From Micrococcaceae bacterium Sec5.8 (GTDB lineage: Bacteria; Actinomycetota; Actinomycetes; Actinomycetales; Micrococcaceae), in contig CP143429.1 in assembly GCA_039636775.1 (NCBI GenBank), positions 3,720,001 to 3,784,000 on the forward strand: a DNA stretch of 64,000 nt, given 5' to 3'. This document shows, in pieces, positions 22,445 through 31,012 of this stretch. The translations under genes and the position numbers were made by a program. Within the stretch, counting starts at the first letter, position 1. Each line of letters starts with the position of its first letter. The notes under the pieces are model-generated. The model made no database searches, was not told the origin of the DNA, and saw only the letters and a list, made by a program, of their open reading frames with translations.

Positions 22445-23770
22445 CTAGTCGACGCCCTTGATTTTTACGACAAAGACGGCGCCCAGCAGCCCGATCGCCG
22501 CAGCCGCCACGTACAACGAGACGTAGCCTCCCCACAGGGTCACGAACGGGAAGGCGATAAGGGGCGCGAGCACTTGCGGCAGGGAATTGGCGATGTTAAG
22601 GACGCCCAGGTCCCGGCCGCGGCTCAGGGCTGCCGGGAGCACCTGGGTGATCAGGGCGAAATCCACCGCAAGGTAACAACCGAAACCAACTCCGAGCACC
22701 GAGGCACCCAGCAGGGCACCGGTCCAGTTTGGCGCAAACGCCAGGATCAGCGAGGCCACCGCGATGATGCCCGAAGACATGATGACAAGCGGCTTCCGCT
22801 TTCCCATCCGGTCACTCAGCCGCCCGCCGATCACGCTGCTGATAATCACCATTACCGCGTAAAGTCCCGTCAGGACCAGTACGCCAAACTCCGGCGCAAT
22901 GCCCTGTGTCTCTTCCAGATGGACAGCATCCTTCAGGAAGAAGAGCAGGTAAAGGGTCACCATATGGTTCCCGATGTTCACGAGGAGCCGTGTCAGCCAG
23001 GCCCAGGCGAAGTCCGGGTACAGCGCCGGGGAGATCCAGAACCCTTTGACGAAACCGGCCAGGCTGAACGGCGGCCGGGCTTCCGCGGGAAGCCGGACGT
23101 CGTCGTTCGTGAAGTAGTAGAGTACGACGCCGGCGAGCAGTGCCACGGCGCAGACCAGATAGCCGACGGCGAAGTTCCCGGTGACCGCCGCCGCAATGAC
23201 TGCGCCGATGAGGATGCCGACCGTCTGTCCCATCGCGGCCAGGCCCCCCACCGTGCCGCGCTGGGGCACGGGCACCCTGTCCGGGATCGCGGCGGTGATG
23301 GCCGCGTAGGCGCCGTTGCACCCGGCCTGCACGAAGCACCAGAGCAGGGTCATGACGGCGACGCTCGGCGCCCCCGCCAGAGCGATGAGGGCCGCGGCTC
23401 CGAGGATGGCACCGAAGAGCACCCACGGCACGCGCCGGCCCATCCGCGAGCTGGTCCGGTCGCTGAACGCACCGAAAAGGGGGTTGGCCACAAGGGACAC
23501 TGCGGCACCCGCACCGGTGACAAGGGCCAGGATGGCCTCCTTGTCCCCCTCGCTGAAGGATGCGGCCTGCTGGCCGAGGAGCACCTGGATCGGACCGAAA
23601 AAGGCGGCGTTGATGCCGACATTGACGAGCACCACGCCCGTTGTCCAGACGGGCCGGACGCGGCTTTCCGGCTCGGCCAGCGCCACGGAGGCATGGTCGG
23701 TGCTCGATGCTCCTGCGGCGGGCCCACGGACTGGCTCCGGAACGGCGCCGGGTGAATCGGACAGGTTCAT
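22445..23770 (-). CDS. MFS transporter
   Basis: 441 residues with about 12 hydrophobic helices after a 40-residue soluble N terminus. The loop after helix II, GAFSDRTSSRMGRR, is the MFS signature G-x3-D-R-x-GRR, and the loop in the second half, GGRLSDRMGKRKP, is its internal repeat. A sugar or small-molecule symporter of the GPH/SLC45-like type is the closest impression, but substrate is not deducible. GGGGAAG precedes the ATG at 23770. The gene is alone between the malic enzyme and the nuclease genes, so no regulator can be assigned. Confidence 0.88.
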   Translation of the reverse strand: MNLSDSPGAVPEPVRGPAAGASSTDHASVALAEPESRVRPVWTTGVVLVNVGINAAFFGPIQVLLGQQAASFSEGDKEAILALVTGAGAAVSLVANPLFGAFSDRTSSRMGRRVPWVLFGAILGAAALIALAGAPSVAVMTLLWCFVQAGCNGAYAAITAAIPDRVPVPQRGTVGGLAAMGQTVGILIGAVIAAAVTGNFAVGYLVCAVALLAGVVLYYFTNDDVRLPAEARPPFSLAGFVKGFWISPALYPDFAWAWLTRLLVNIGNHMVTLYLLFFLKDAVHLEETQGIAPEFGVLVLTGLYAVMVIISSVIGGRLSDRMGKRKPLVIMSSGIIAVASLILAFAPNWTGALLGASVLGVGFGCYLAVDFALITQVLPAALSRGRDLGVLNIANSLPQVLAPLIAFPFVTLWGGYVSLYVAAAAIGLLGAVFVVKIKGVD

Positions 23771-23957
23771 GTTTTTCGCTTCCCCCCGGAAACTGACGAT
23801 GCACGCCGAAGATCGGTGTAAAGCCAGACTATCGTGAGGACCACAATCCGCCCCGTGTGAACAAGCTCTTTAACCACCCGGCGAAGTATTGTCATAGTCA
23901 TCCGCGGATCTCCATTCCGGCGGAAACGCGCCTCACTCATTCCCGGGGGAATAGATC

Positions 23958-25055
23958 TTGTTATCAGAAGAACAGGGCGCCACCGCCCGTGCCAAGACTT
24001 TGGGACTGGTCGTTGCCGCTGCCCTTACGCTCGCTGGTTGCAACGCGGGAACGTCCGGCCTCAAACGGGATGCTGCCGCGGAGACCGGCGCCGGCACCCA
24101 GGCCACAGTAATCCGGGTAATTGATGGAGATACCTTTGAGGCCTCGGTCAACAACGAACAGAAGACGGTCCGCCTGCTCAACGTGGACACGCCAGAAACA
24201 AAAGACCCGAATGCCCCGGTTGAGTGCATGGGCCCGGAGGCCACGAAAGCTCTTGAGCAATTATTGCCCGCCGGTTCCAAGGTGGAACTGGAATTAGACA
24301 AAGAGCCGCTGGATAAATTCGGGAGGACGTTGGCGGGTGTTTTCGACTCACATGGAAAACTGGTCAACGCTGAGATCGCCCGATTGGGCCTCGGCGTCCC
24401 TGCCCTGTTCGAGCCCAACAGGAAATTTCATCCCCCCGTTGTCGCGGCTTTCGAGGAAGCGCGCACGAACGGAATCGGACTCAACTCAGCCGACGTTCCC
24501 TGCCTTCCCGCCCAGCAGGTAGAACTAGCCGTTGGGGCGGTTGAAACCGTGGTCGCTGCACCGCTGGCTGACGTCAATGTTGACCTTGAAAAGAGCGACG
24601 CCGCGCTCGTTGCCGCGTTAGCCTCACTTGCCGCACTCAAGGCCGCAGCCAGCGTCAAAGACCATGTGCTCTGGACTGCTTATACGACGGGCCGACGGAC
24701 AGTAATGGTGACCCGGTTGGACGCAGCTGCCAGCGTAGGGAAGGCGCGCCAGGCCGCCATCAGCGCGAAGAAGAAGCACATCGCGGATGCTGCGGCAGCC
24801 GAGTCCGCCCGCCAAGTGGCGGATGCTGCGGCTGCCGAGTCCGCCCGCCACGTCGCTGATGCCGCGGCTGCTGCAGAAGCTGAGCGGCGTCTAAACGTTC
24901 CGCCCCCAGCGCCGTACGTTCCGCCGGCCCGCGTTCCACCTGCGAACGTAGCCCCTGCAGCTCCGGCACCCGCTCCGAACCCCTACCCGGGGTATAACGG
25001 TCCTCGCTGCTACGCACCAGGCGGTAAGAGCTGGACGCCGTGCAGCAAGCGGTAG
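23958..25055 (+). CDS. Thermonuclease-family lipoprotein with Ala-rich repeat
   Basis: 365 residues. The start is TTG at 23958 with GGGGGAA upstream. A lipoprotein signal ends in LTLAGC at Cys28. The SNase domain (about 48-165) has VIRVIDGDTFEA with the calcium Asp pair, VRLLNVDTPET with the catalytic Arg and Glu, and DKFGRTLAGVF with the second Arg. Then comes an Ala-rich helical part containing two 12-residue repeats, a Pro/Ala-rich stretch and a Cys-bearing tail, CYAPGGKSWTPCSKR, which looks like a small wall- or metal-binding motif. It is predicted to cut nucleic acid outside the membrane. It stands 71 bp before the RraA-like gene but looks unrelated. Confidence 0.85.
   Translation: MLSEEQGATARAKTLGLVVAAALTLAGCNAGTSGLKRDAAAETGAGTQATVIRVIDGDTFEASVNNEQKTVRLLNVDTPETKDPNAPVECMGPEATKALEQLLPAGSKVELELDKEPLDKFGRTLAGVFDSHGKLVNAEIARLGLGVPALFEPNRKFHPPVVAAFEEARTNGIGLNSADVPCLPAQQVELAVGAVETVVAAPLADVNVDLEKSDAALVAALASLAALKAAASVKDHVLWTAYTTGRRTVMVTRLDAAASVGKARQAAISAKKKHIADAAAAESARQVADAAAAESARHVADAAAAAEAERRLNVPPPAPYVPPARVPPANVAPAAPAPAPNPYPGYNGPRCYAPGGKSWTPCSKR
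24783..24854 (+). repeat. Two tandem 36-bp repeats within the nuclease gene
   Basis: Units 24783-24818 and 24819-24854 differ at three bases and encode ADAAAAESARQV and ADAAAAESARHV. A third, degenerate copy follows with ADAAAAAEAERR. They extend the coiled-coil-like linker and are likely to vary in copy number between strains. Confidence 0.8.
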
Positions 25056-25126
25056 TTCAATGACCGGAAACCGCAGATTTCGTGAGGCGCAAGTGACACC
25101 CTTCAAACTAATCCCAGGAGAATCCT

Positions 25127-25603
25127 ATGGACGCATCTGCCGTAAACACTGCCGATCTCTACGACGAGCGCGGTGAGGAACTCGACTCCGTGGCCCTGCA
25201 ATTCCAGTCACTTGGCGGCCGAACGCATTTCAGCGGCCCCGTCCGGACCATCCGCTGCTTCGAGGACAACGCCCTGGTCAAATCCACACTCGCCACCCCC
25301 GGCGACGGCGCTGTGCTGGTGGTGGACGGCGGCGGTTCTCTCCGCACGGCGCTGATGGGGGATCTGATTGCGGCGAGTGCGGTGGCGAACGGCTGGGCCG
25401 GCGTCGTGATAAATGGCGCCGTGCGCGACCGGCTCGCAATTGCCGAGCTGTCCCTCGGGGTCAAGGCGCTGGGCAGCAACCCGCGCAAAAGCGCCAAGAC
25501 TGGCGCCGGCGAGACTGATGTGGAGCTGCAGCTCGACGGCGTCGCCGTCCGTCCCGGGGCGATGATCTGGTGCGATCCGGACGGGATCCTGCTGGAGCGC
25601 TGA
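25127..25603 (+). CDS. rraA: RraA-like protein (RNase E regulator / HMG-CHA aldolase fold)
   Basis: 158 residues. ALVKSTLATPGDGAVLVVDGGGSLRTALMGDLIAASAVANGW and GVVINGAVRDRLAI are the conserved core of the RraA family, with the Gly-Asp loop and the Gly-Arg-Asp motif that bind an anion or divalent metal in aldolase relatives. No additional catalytic domain is present. In Gram-negatives RraA inhibits RNase E, while most actinobacterial proteins are probably 4-hydroxy-4-methyl-2-oxoglutarate/oxaloacetate aldolases, so either role is possible. AGGAG lies before the ATG at 25127. Neighbouring genes do not decide the question. Confidence 0.88.
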   Translation: MDASAVNTADLYDERGEELDSVALQFQSLGGRTHFSGPVRTIRCFEDNALVKSTLATPGDGAVLVVDGGGSLRTALMGDLIAASAVANGWAGVVINGAVRDRLAIAELSLGVKALGSNPRKSAKTGAGETDVELQLDGVAVRPGAMIWCDPDGILLER

Positions 25604-25644
25604 CGCGGGTGGCAGGAAAAGTTGTGGAGCGGGAACAAAGCAGC

Positions 25645-25657
25645 AACTAACATAGTT
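25645..25657. promoter_or_regulatory. Small dyad before the DHA2-type exporter gene
   Basis: AACTA-ACA-TAGTT is a perfect 5-3-5 inverted repeat about 50 bp before the ATG at 25708, in a region also rich in A/T for this genome. A regulator gene is not adjacent. Confidence 0.25.
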
Positions 25658-25707
25658 ACTGCAAGCAACCTTCCTGCTTAATCCCAACCCTTCCCCCGGG
25701 AGCCGTC

Positions 25708-27363
25708 ATGTCCAAGACCCCCTCCGTGCGCGCCGCCGGTGAGGTCCTGACGCATCGTCAGACCATCACCGTCATGGTGGGCCTCATGCTCGGCATGTTC
25801 CTGTCGTCGCTGGACCAGACCATCGTGTCCACCTCCATTTACACCATCGCCAACGATCTTGACGGGCTCTCCCTGCAGGCCTGGGCAACCACCGCATACC
25901 TCATCACCTCCACGGTGAGTACGCCGCTTTACGGGAAGCTCAGCGATATCTTCGGCAGGCGCCCGCTGTACCTCGCCGCCATTCTGATCTTCCTGGCAGG
26001 CTCCGTCTACGCCGGTTCGGTCCACTCAATGACCGAGCTGGCGATTGCCCGCGGGATCCAAGGGCTCGGCGCCGGCGGGCTGCTGGCCCTCGCCTTGACC
26101 ATCATCGGCGACATCGTGGCCTTGAAGGACCGCGCCAAATACCAGGGCTACTTCATGTCGGTGTTCGGTATCTCCTCGGTGTTGGGGCCCGTGATCGGCG
26201 GCGCGTTCGCCGGCGCGCAGTCCATCCTCGGTATCGATGGCTGGCGCTGGGTCTTCTTCATCAACATCCCGATCGGGCTCGCGGCCCTCGCTGTGGTGTT
26301 CCTTTACCTTCACTTGCCGGCCAAACACGTAAAACAAAAAATCGACTACTGGGGCGCGGCTGCCATCACCCTGGCCATCGTGCCGCTGCTGCTCGTGGCG
26401 GAACAGGGCCGCAGCTGGGGCTGGACCTCGCCCAGTTCGCTACTCTGCATCGGACTCGGTGTGGCGGGCATCGTGGCGTTCCTGCTGGCGGAAAAACGCG
26501 CCGGCGATTACGCGCTGATCCCCCTGCGGCTCTTCCGGAACATGACGTTTGGGCTTTCTTCGCTGCTGAATTTCATCATCGGCGTCGGGATGTTCGGGGC
26601 GATTGCGATGCTTCCGATGTACCTGCAGCTGGTCAAGGGGCTGACACCCACTGAAGCCGGCCTGATGATGATCACCTTCACTCTCGGCATTCTCACCGGC
26701 TCCATCACCGCGGGCCGGACCATTTCGGCGTCGGGGACCTACCGGATCTTCCCCATCCTGGGAACCGCCATCCTCACGGGAGCCGCCACGGTCATGGGCC
26801 TCTCGCTCGGTGTGGACACCCCGCTCTGGGTTCCGGGCGCCATCGCGGTGTTCTTCGGCCTGGGCCTGGGCTTCTGCATGCAGCCGCTCACTCTGGCCAT
26901 GCAGGTTTCCGTGCCGGCGAAAGATATGGGGGTGGGGACCTCCTCCGCCGCGTTCTTCCGCTCCATGGGCGGCGCGGTGGGCACGGCTGTGTTCATCTCC
27001 ATGCTGTTCAGCATGGCGGCGGACAAGGTGGCCGCGGGAATGAAGGACGCCGCGCAGAACGCGGACTACCTTAAGGTTCTCAAGGACCCCGCCGTCGCTG
27101 CCGACCCCGTGAACGCTCCGCTCTATGCGTTCTTTAAGAACGGTGCGAGCAGCGACTCGCTCAATGACACGAGCTGGGTGCACCAGGCGAACCCCGTCCT
27201 CACACGCCCCATCACCGAGGGCTTCGCCCAATCGATCGACGCCGTGATGCTCACGGCCGCTGTCCTGACCGGCATCGCCTTTCTGATCAGCTTCGCGCTT
27301 CCGAACAAGAAGCTGACGGACCCGTTGGCCGAAGCCCGCGTGGAAGCTGCCGCGGCCCACTAG
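25708..27363 (+). CDS. DHA2-family (EmrB/QacA-type) MFS drug exporter
   Basis: 551 residues with about 14 hydrophobic helices. LDQTIVSTSIYTIANDL near the first helix is the drug:H+ antiporter-2 motif D1, GKLSDIFGRRPLYL the helix II-III loop, and GLGAGGLLALALTIIGDIV and SVFGISSVLGPVIGGAFA the motif-C antiporter signature. A long extracytoplasmic loop between the last two helices (about 445-505) is usual for this family. It should pump cationic or amphipathic compounds with proton exchange. No TetR/MarR gene is adjacent, unlike many members; the dyad upstream may be bound by a distant regulator. Confidence 0.92.
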   Translation: MSKTPSVRAAGEVLTHRQTITVMVGLMLGMFLSSLDQTIVSTSIYTIANDLDGLSLQAWATTAYLITSTVSTPLYGKLSDIFGRRPLYLAAILIFLAGSVYAGSVHSMTELAIARGIQGLGAGGLLALALTIIGDIVALKDRAKYQGYFMSVFGISSVLGPVIGGAFAGAQSILGIDGWRWVFFINIPIGLAALAVVFLYLHLPAKHVKQKIDYWGAAAITLAIVPLLLVAEQGRSWGWTSPSSLLCIGLGVAGIVAFLLAEKRAGDYALIPLRLFRNMTFGLSSLLNFIIGVGMFGAIAMLPMYLQLVKGLTPTEAGLMMITFTLGILTGSITAGRTISASGTYRIFPILGTAILTGAATVMGLSLGVDTPLWVPGAIAVFFGLGLGFCMQPLTLAMQVSVPAKDMGVGTSSAAFFRSMGGAVGTAVFISMLFSMAADKVAAGMKDAAQNADYLKVLKDPAVAADPVNAPLYAFFKNGASSDSLNDTSWVHQANPVLTRPITEGFAQSIDAVMLTAAVLTGIAFLISFALPNKKLTDPLAEARVEAAAAH

Positions 27364-27496
27364 GCCGTCCCGGCGGCTCCGGCGGAGTGTATGTTTTCTC
27401 TCATTTTCCGGCTTGTAACGTGCGACGCTCCGGCTCCGATGTAAGACTGGGGGCTGCGGCGCGCAGGCCGCGGAACGCGAATGCCGAGGGAGCCAG

Positions 27497-28948
27497 ATGA
27501 CAACCAACCAAGACCAGACCGCCGCCAAGATCCCCAAGCGGGTCATTTGGCTGGCCGTGGCAGGCGCCGTGGGCGGCTTCCTCTTCGGCTTTGACTCCTC
27601 CGTCGTCAACGGCGCCGTTGACGCCATTAAGGACGAGTTCGCGCTGAGCGAGGCGGTGACCGGTTTCGCCGTGGCAGTGGCCCTGCTGGGTTGCGCGGCC
27701 GGCGCCTACCTTGCCGGGAAAATCGCCGACCGCTACGGCCGCATCCCCGCCATGAAGCTCGGTGCGCTGCTCTTCCTGGTCAGTGCGATCGGGACCGGCT
27801 TTGCCTTCGGCGTATGGGACCTCATCCTCTGGCGTCTGGTTGGCGGCCTGGGAATCGGCCTGGCCTCCGTGATCGCGCCGGCCTACATCTCCGAGATCTC
27901 TCCGCGCCACGTTCGCGGCCGGCTCGCCTCGCTCCAGCAGCTGGCCATCACCACCGGCATCTTCGCAGCCCTGCTCTCCGACGCCTTGTTCGCGAACTTC
28001 GCCGGCGGGGCAGACCAGGAACTCTGGTTCGGCATTGAGGCCTGGCGCTGGATGTTCCTCGCGGGCGCTGTGCCCGCCGTCGTCTACGGCTGGATTGCCT
28101 ACACCCTGCCCGAGTCGCCCCGATTCCTGGTGGTCCAGGGCAAGGACGAGGAAGCCCTCAAGATCTTCAAGTCCATCGCCCCGAACGATGACATGGACCG
28201 CCACCTGCGGGAAATCAAGAAGGCCATCGATGAGGACAAGCTCGCCGGCCAGAAGGGCTCCCTGCGCGGCAAGGCCTTCGGCCTGCAGCCGGTTGTCTGG
28301 ATCGGCATCATCCTGTCCGTGCTGCAGCAATTCGTCGGCATCAACGTGATCTTCTACTATTCCACGACGCTCTGGAAGGCCGTCGGCTTCCAGGAGAAGG
28401 ACTCCCTGACCATCTCCGTGGCCACTGCGATCACGAATATCCTCGTGACCCTCGTGGCGATCGCCCTCGTGGACCGGATCGGCAGGCGGCCCATCATGCT
28501 GGCCGGCTCCATCGGTATGGCCGCCTCATTGGGCACCATGGCAATCGCCTTCGCGTCAGCCACGGGGACCGGCGACGCGATTTCGTTGCCCGGCGCGTGG
28601 GGCCCGGCTGCCCTGGTGGCCGCCAACGTCTTCGTGATCAGCTTCGGAGCGTCCTGGGGCCCCCTGGTGTGGGTGCTGCTCGGCGAGATCTTCCCGTCCC
28701 GGATCCGCGCACGCGCCCTGGGCCTCGCCGCCGCCGCCCAATGGATTGCCAACTTCGCCATCACCCTTAGCTTCCCGGTGATGGCGGCGGCCTCGCTGCC
28801 CCTGACCTACGCCATGTACGCATTGTTCGCGGCGGCGTCGTTCTTCTTTGTAAAGTTCAAGGTGCCCGAGACCAACGGCATGGCCCTGGAGCACGCTGAG
28901 ACGCTCTTCGTTCCGAAGGGGTCCGCCAAGACGTCCGCCAAGGCCTGA
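27497..28948 (+). CDS. Sugar-porter family MFS transporter
   Basis: 483 residues with 12 predicted membrane helices. The sugar-porter signatures are present in order: GFLFGFDSSVVNGA in helix 1, GKIADRYGRIPAMK after helix 2, PAYISEISPRHVRGRL after helix 4, TLPESPRFLVVQGK after helix 6, QQFVGINVIFYYSTTLW in helix 7, LVDRIGRRPIML after helix 8 and VPETNGMALE after helix 12. This is the family of XylE, AraE and GlcP-type hexose/pentose:H+ symporters. GAGGGAG precedes the ATG at 27497. Its substrate cannot be read from the sequence. A strong hairpin follows the gene. Confidence 0.95.
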   Translation: MTTNQDQTAAKIPKRVIWLAVAGAVGGFLFGFDSSVVNGAVDAIKDEFALSEAVTGFAVAVALLGCAAGAYLAGKIADRYGRIPAMKLGALLFLVSAIGTGFAFGVWDLILWRLVGGLGIGLASVIAPAYISEISPRHVRGRLASLQQLAITTGIFAALLSDALFANFAGGADQELWFGIEAWRWMFLAGAVPAVVYGWIAYTLPESPRFLVVQGKDEEALKIFKSIAPNDDMDRHLREIKKAIDEDKLAGQKGSLRGKAFGLQPVVWIGIILSVLQQFVGINVIFYYSTTLWKAVGFQEKDSLTISVATAITNILVTLVAIALVDRIGRRPIMLAGSIGMAASLGTMAIAFASATGTGDAISLPGAWGPAALVAANVFVISFGASWGPLVWVLLGEIFPSRIRARALGLAAAAQWIANFAITLSFPVMAAASLPLTYAMYALFAAASFFFVKFKVPETNGMALEHAETLFVPKGSAKTSAKA

Positions 28949-28992
28949 CCCGGACCGCGCCCGACGTGCGGCCCGCCTTCCGCCTTTCCAGG

Positions 28993-29025
28993 TGACGCCC
29001 ATGTTCCAGTGGAACATGGGCGTCA
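28993..29025. terminator. Bidirectional terminator between convergent MFS genes
   Basis: TGACGCCCATGTTCC (28993-29007) and GGAACATGGGCGTCA (29011-29025) form a perfect 15-bp stem with a three-base loop, in the 109-bp gap between two convergent genes. It can serve transcripts from both sides. Confidence 0.8.
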
Positions 29026-29057
29026 TCTGTCACCTGAGCGGCCTGCGCCCGGGTGGG

Positions 29058-30284
29058 TCAGACCACGTGCGGCTCGTGCGCGGTCAGGTAGCGGCGTCCG
29101 CCCAGGACCACAGCAATGGCTGCCACCATAGCCAGGGCCCCGGCAAAGAAGGGCACCTGCGGGCCGAAATGCTCAGCCAGCTGTGCCGCGGCAAAGGGCG
29201 CCAGCGCCCCGCCCATCCAGCGCACAAAGTTGTATCCGGCCGAGGCGACCGGCCGCGGCGAATCAGAAACCCCCATGGCCAGCTCCGTGTAGACGGTGTT
29301 GTTGACGCCCAGAAGCGCCCCGGAAACGATCACCAGTACGACGACGGCGGGCACCGAGTGCCCGGCGGAGAGTCCCAGCCCCACGAGGTCCAGCATCAGC
29401 AGGACCAGGGTTCCGGTGAGGACGCGGACGGTCCCGAAGCGGTTCTGCAGCACGGGGGCGGCGAACACGGAGAACACGGCGACGGCGACGCCCCAGCCAA
29501 AGAACACCCCGCCGATCCCGTACGCGTCCATGCCGAGGATGAAGGGAGTAAAGGCGAGGATGGTGAAAAAGCCGTAGTTGTAGAAGAGGCCACTGGCGGC
29601 CGTGGTCCTGAGACCCTTATGCCCCAATGCGAGGAGCGGATCCCGGAGCCGTACCTTCCGCTCAGGCAGCGGAGTCTTGGGCAGCAGGGCGATCAGCGCG
29701 ATGAACGCTGCAGCCATCAGCACGGCGGTACCAAAGAAGGGGGCACGCCACTGCCAGCCCCCGAGCAGGGCACCGAGGAGCGGGCCGAGGGAAATACCCA
29801 GGCCGAGCGCGGCCTCGTAGAGAATGATCGCCGTCCCGGCTCCGCCGCTGGCGACGCCGACAATCACGGCCAGCGCCGTGGCGACGAACAAGGCGTTGCC
29901 CAGTCCCCAGCCGGCCCGGAAACCAATGAGCTCGGCCACGGTGCCCGAAGTGCCGGAGAGCGAGGCGAAGACGACAATGATTGCCAGCCCGATCAGCAGC
30001 GTCCGTTTCCCGCCAATCCGGGATGAGACGTAGCCGGTGATCAGCATGGCTATGGCGGTCACCAGAAAATAGCTCGTGAAGAGCAGCGACACCTCACTCT
30101 GCGAGGCATCCAGGTTCTTGGCGATCGCCGGGAGGATGGGATCCACCAGGCCGATGCCCATGAATGCGAACACGGCCGCGAGAGCCGTTGCCCACACTGC
30201 CTTGGGCTGTTTGAGTAGTGAGGCCTTCTCAGCCTCAAGGGTCTCCTCGACTGCCGGAAGGGTTCCAGCGGACTGGCCGTGCAT
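29058..30284 (-). CDS. MFS transporter controlled by the adjacent MarR regulator
   Basis: 408 residues and 12 predicted helices. GLVDPILPAIAKNLDASQSEV opens the first helix pair, GYVSSRIGGKRTLL is the signature loop after helix 2, and FFGWGVAVAVFSVFAAP fits the second-half repeat. This is a DHA1-type exporter layout. It follows the MarR gene by 70 bp on the same strand, so the two are probably co-transcribed and under control of the operator at 30831-30859. AGGAG precedes the ATG at 30284. Drug, antibiotic or aromatic-compound export is a reasonable guess. Confidence 0.88.
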   Translation of the reverse strand: MHGQSAGTLPAVEETLEAEKASLLKQPKAVWATALAAVFAFMGIGLVDPILPAIAKNLDASQSEVSLLFTSYFLVTAIAMLITGYVSSRIGGKRTLLIGLAIIVVFASLSGTSGTVAELIGFRAGWGLGNALFVATALAVIVGVASGGAGTAIILYEAALGLGISLGPLLGALLGGWQWRAPFFGTAVLMAAAFIALIALLPKTPLPERKVRLRDPLLALGHKGLRTTAASGLFYNYGFFTILAFTPFILGMDAYGIGGVFFGWGVAVAVFSVFAAPVLQNRFGTVRVLTGTLVLLMLDLVGLGLSAGHSVPAVVVLVIVSGALLGVNNTVYTELAMGVSDSPRPVASAGYNFVRWMGGALAPFAAAQLAEHFGPQVPFFAGALAMVAAIAVVLGGRRYLTAHEPHVV

Positions 30285-30354
30285 GGTGACACTCCTAAAT
30301 GATGGGATTTTTCAATGATGGGACTTCGGAAAGTGATCGAAGGTGGGCTGGGTA

Positions 30355-30828
30355 TCAGGCCTGAAGCGTCGCGTTGATCTTGCCGATGACCGGGAGGGCG
30401 GCCGCCAGGGCGGCGCGGTCGGCGGCCGAAAGGGACGAGAGGATGCCGGCCATTACAGCGTTGCGGCTCTCATTGGCGGATTCGACGGCTGCCCGGCCCG
30501 AACCGGTCAAGGTCACACGAACGGCACGCGAATCATCAGGGTCGGGCTCGCGGCGGGCGAGGCCGGCACGCTCGAGCTTGATGATCTGCTCCGTGGCACT
30601 CGGGACTCTGACGCCCAGGTTTCGGGCGATCTCGCCCACCCGGGCACCGTTATCCTTCCCGGGGGACGCGGTGGCGTCCATCAGCATCTTGAGGGTGCTG
30701 AGCTGGGCGGCACTAAGTTCTCCGTCGGCGTCAAGGCGGCGGACAAGGTAGATGCTGTGGCGAAGAGCCTCGCGGAAGTCCTGCGCGAGGGCGAGAAGAT
30801 CCGGGCCGGCCTGATGATAATCGTTCAT
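30355..30828 (-). CDS. MarR-family transcriptional repressor
   Basis: 157 residues. The winged helix-turn-helix is readable as ELSAAQLSTLKMLMD, RVGEIARNLGVRVPSATEQIIKLERAGLARREPDPDDSRAVRVTLT, with the DxR wing motif (DPDDSRA) typical of MarR. Flanking N- and C-terminal helices form the dimer interface. It starts 3 bp from a 29-bp perfect operator and is followed by the MFS exporter gene, the standard arrangement for a drug- or phenolic-responsive repressor. The inducer is not known. No close ribosome site is seen, in keeping with a leaderless or short-leader mRNA. Confidence 0.9.
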   Translation of the reverse strand: MNDYHQAGPDLLALAQDFREALRHSIYLVRRLDADGELSAAQLSTLKMLMDATASPGKDNGARVGEIARNLGVRVPSATEQIIKLERAGLARREPDPDDSRAVRVTLTGSGRAAVESANESRNAVMAGILSSLSAADRAALAAALPVIGKINATLQA

Positions 30829-30830
30829 AC

Positions 30831-30859
30831 TTAGGTAGCCTAACTGTTAGGCTACCTAA
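30831..30859. promoter_or_regulatory. MarR operator, perfect 13-3-13 inverted repeat
   Basis: TTAGGTAGCCTAA (30831-30843) and TTAGGCTACCTAA (30847-30859) are exact reverse complements with a three-base spacer. The minus-strand -10-like TAGGCT lies inside the repeat, eight bases before the ATG at 30828, so binding of the MarR protein would shut off the promoter. Confidence 0.8.
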
Positions 30860-31012
30860 CGGTCAAATGCTGCAGAGACCGTTGCGCTATCACTCCGGGT
30901 TGCTAAACCCCGGGCTTGGGCGCCGCAAGTGATAGGGCAACCGGGGTGGGAGCGGGCTTAAACACGCCGACGCCGGAGCCCGGGTGGGCTTCGGCGCCTG
31001 CGGTGCCGCGGT

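Noticed and set aside
26440..27627. 395-codon minus-strand frame opposite the DHA2 exporter
   Set aside because: His/Arg/Glu-rich antisense translation of a well-supported transporter.
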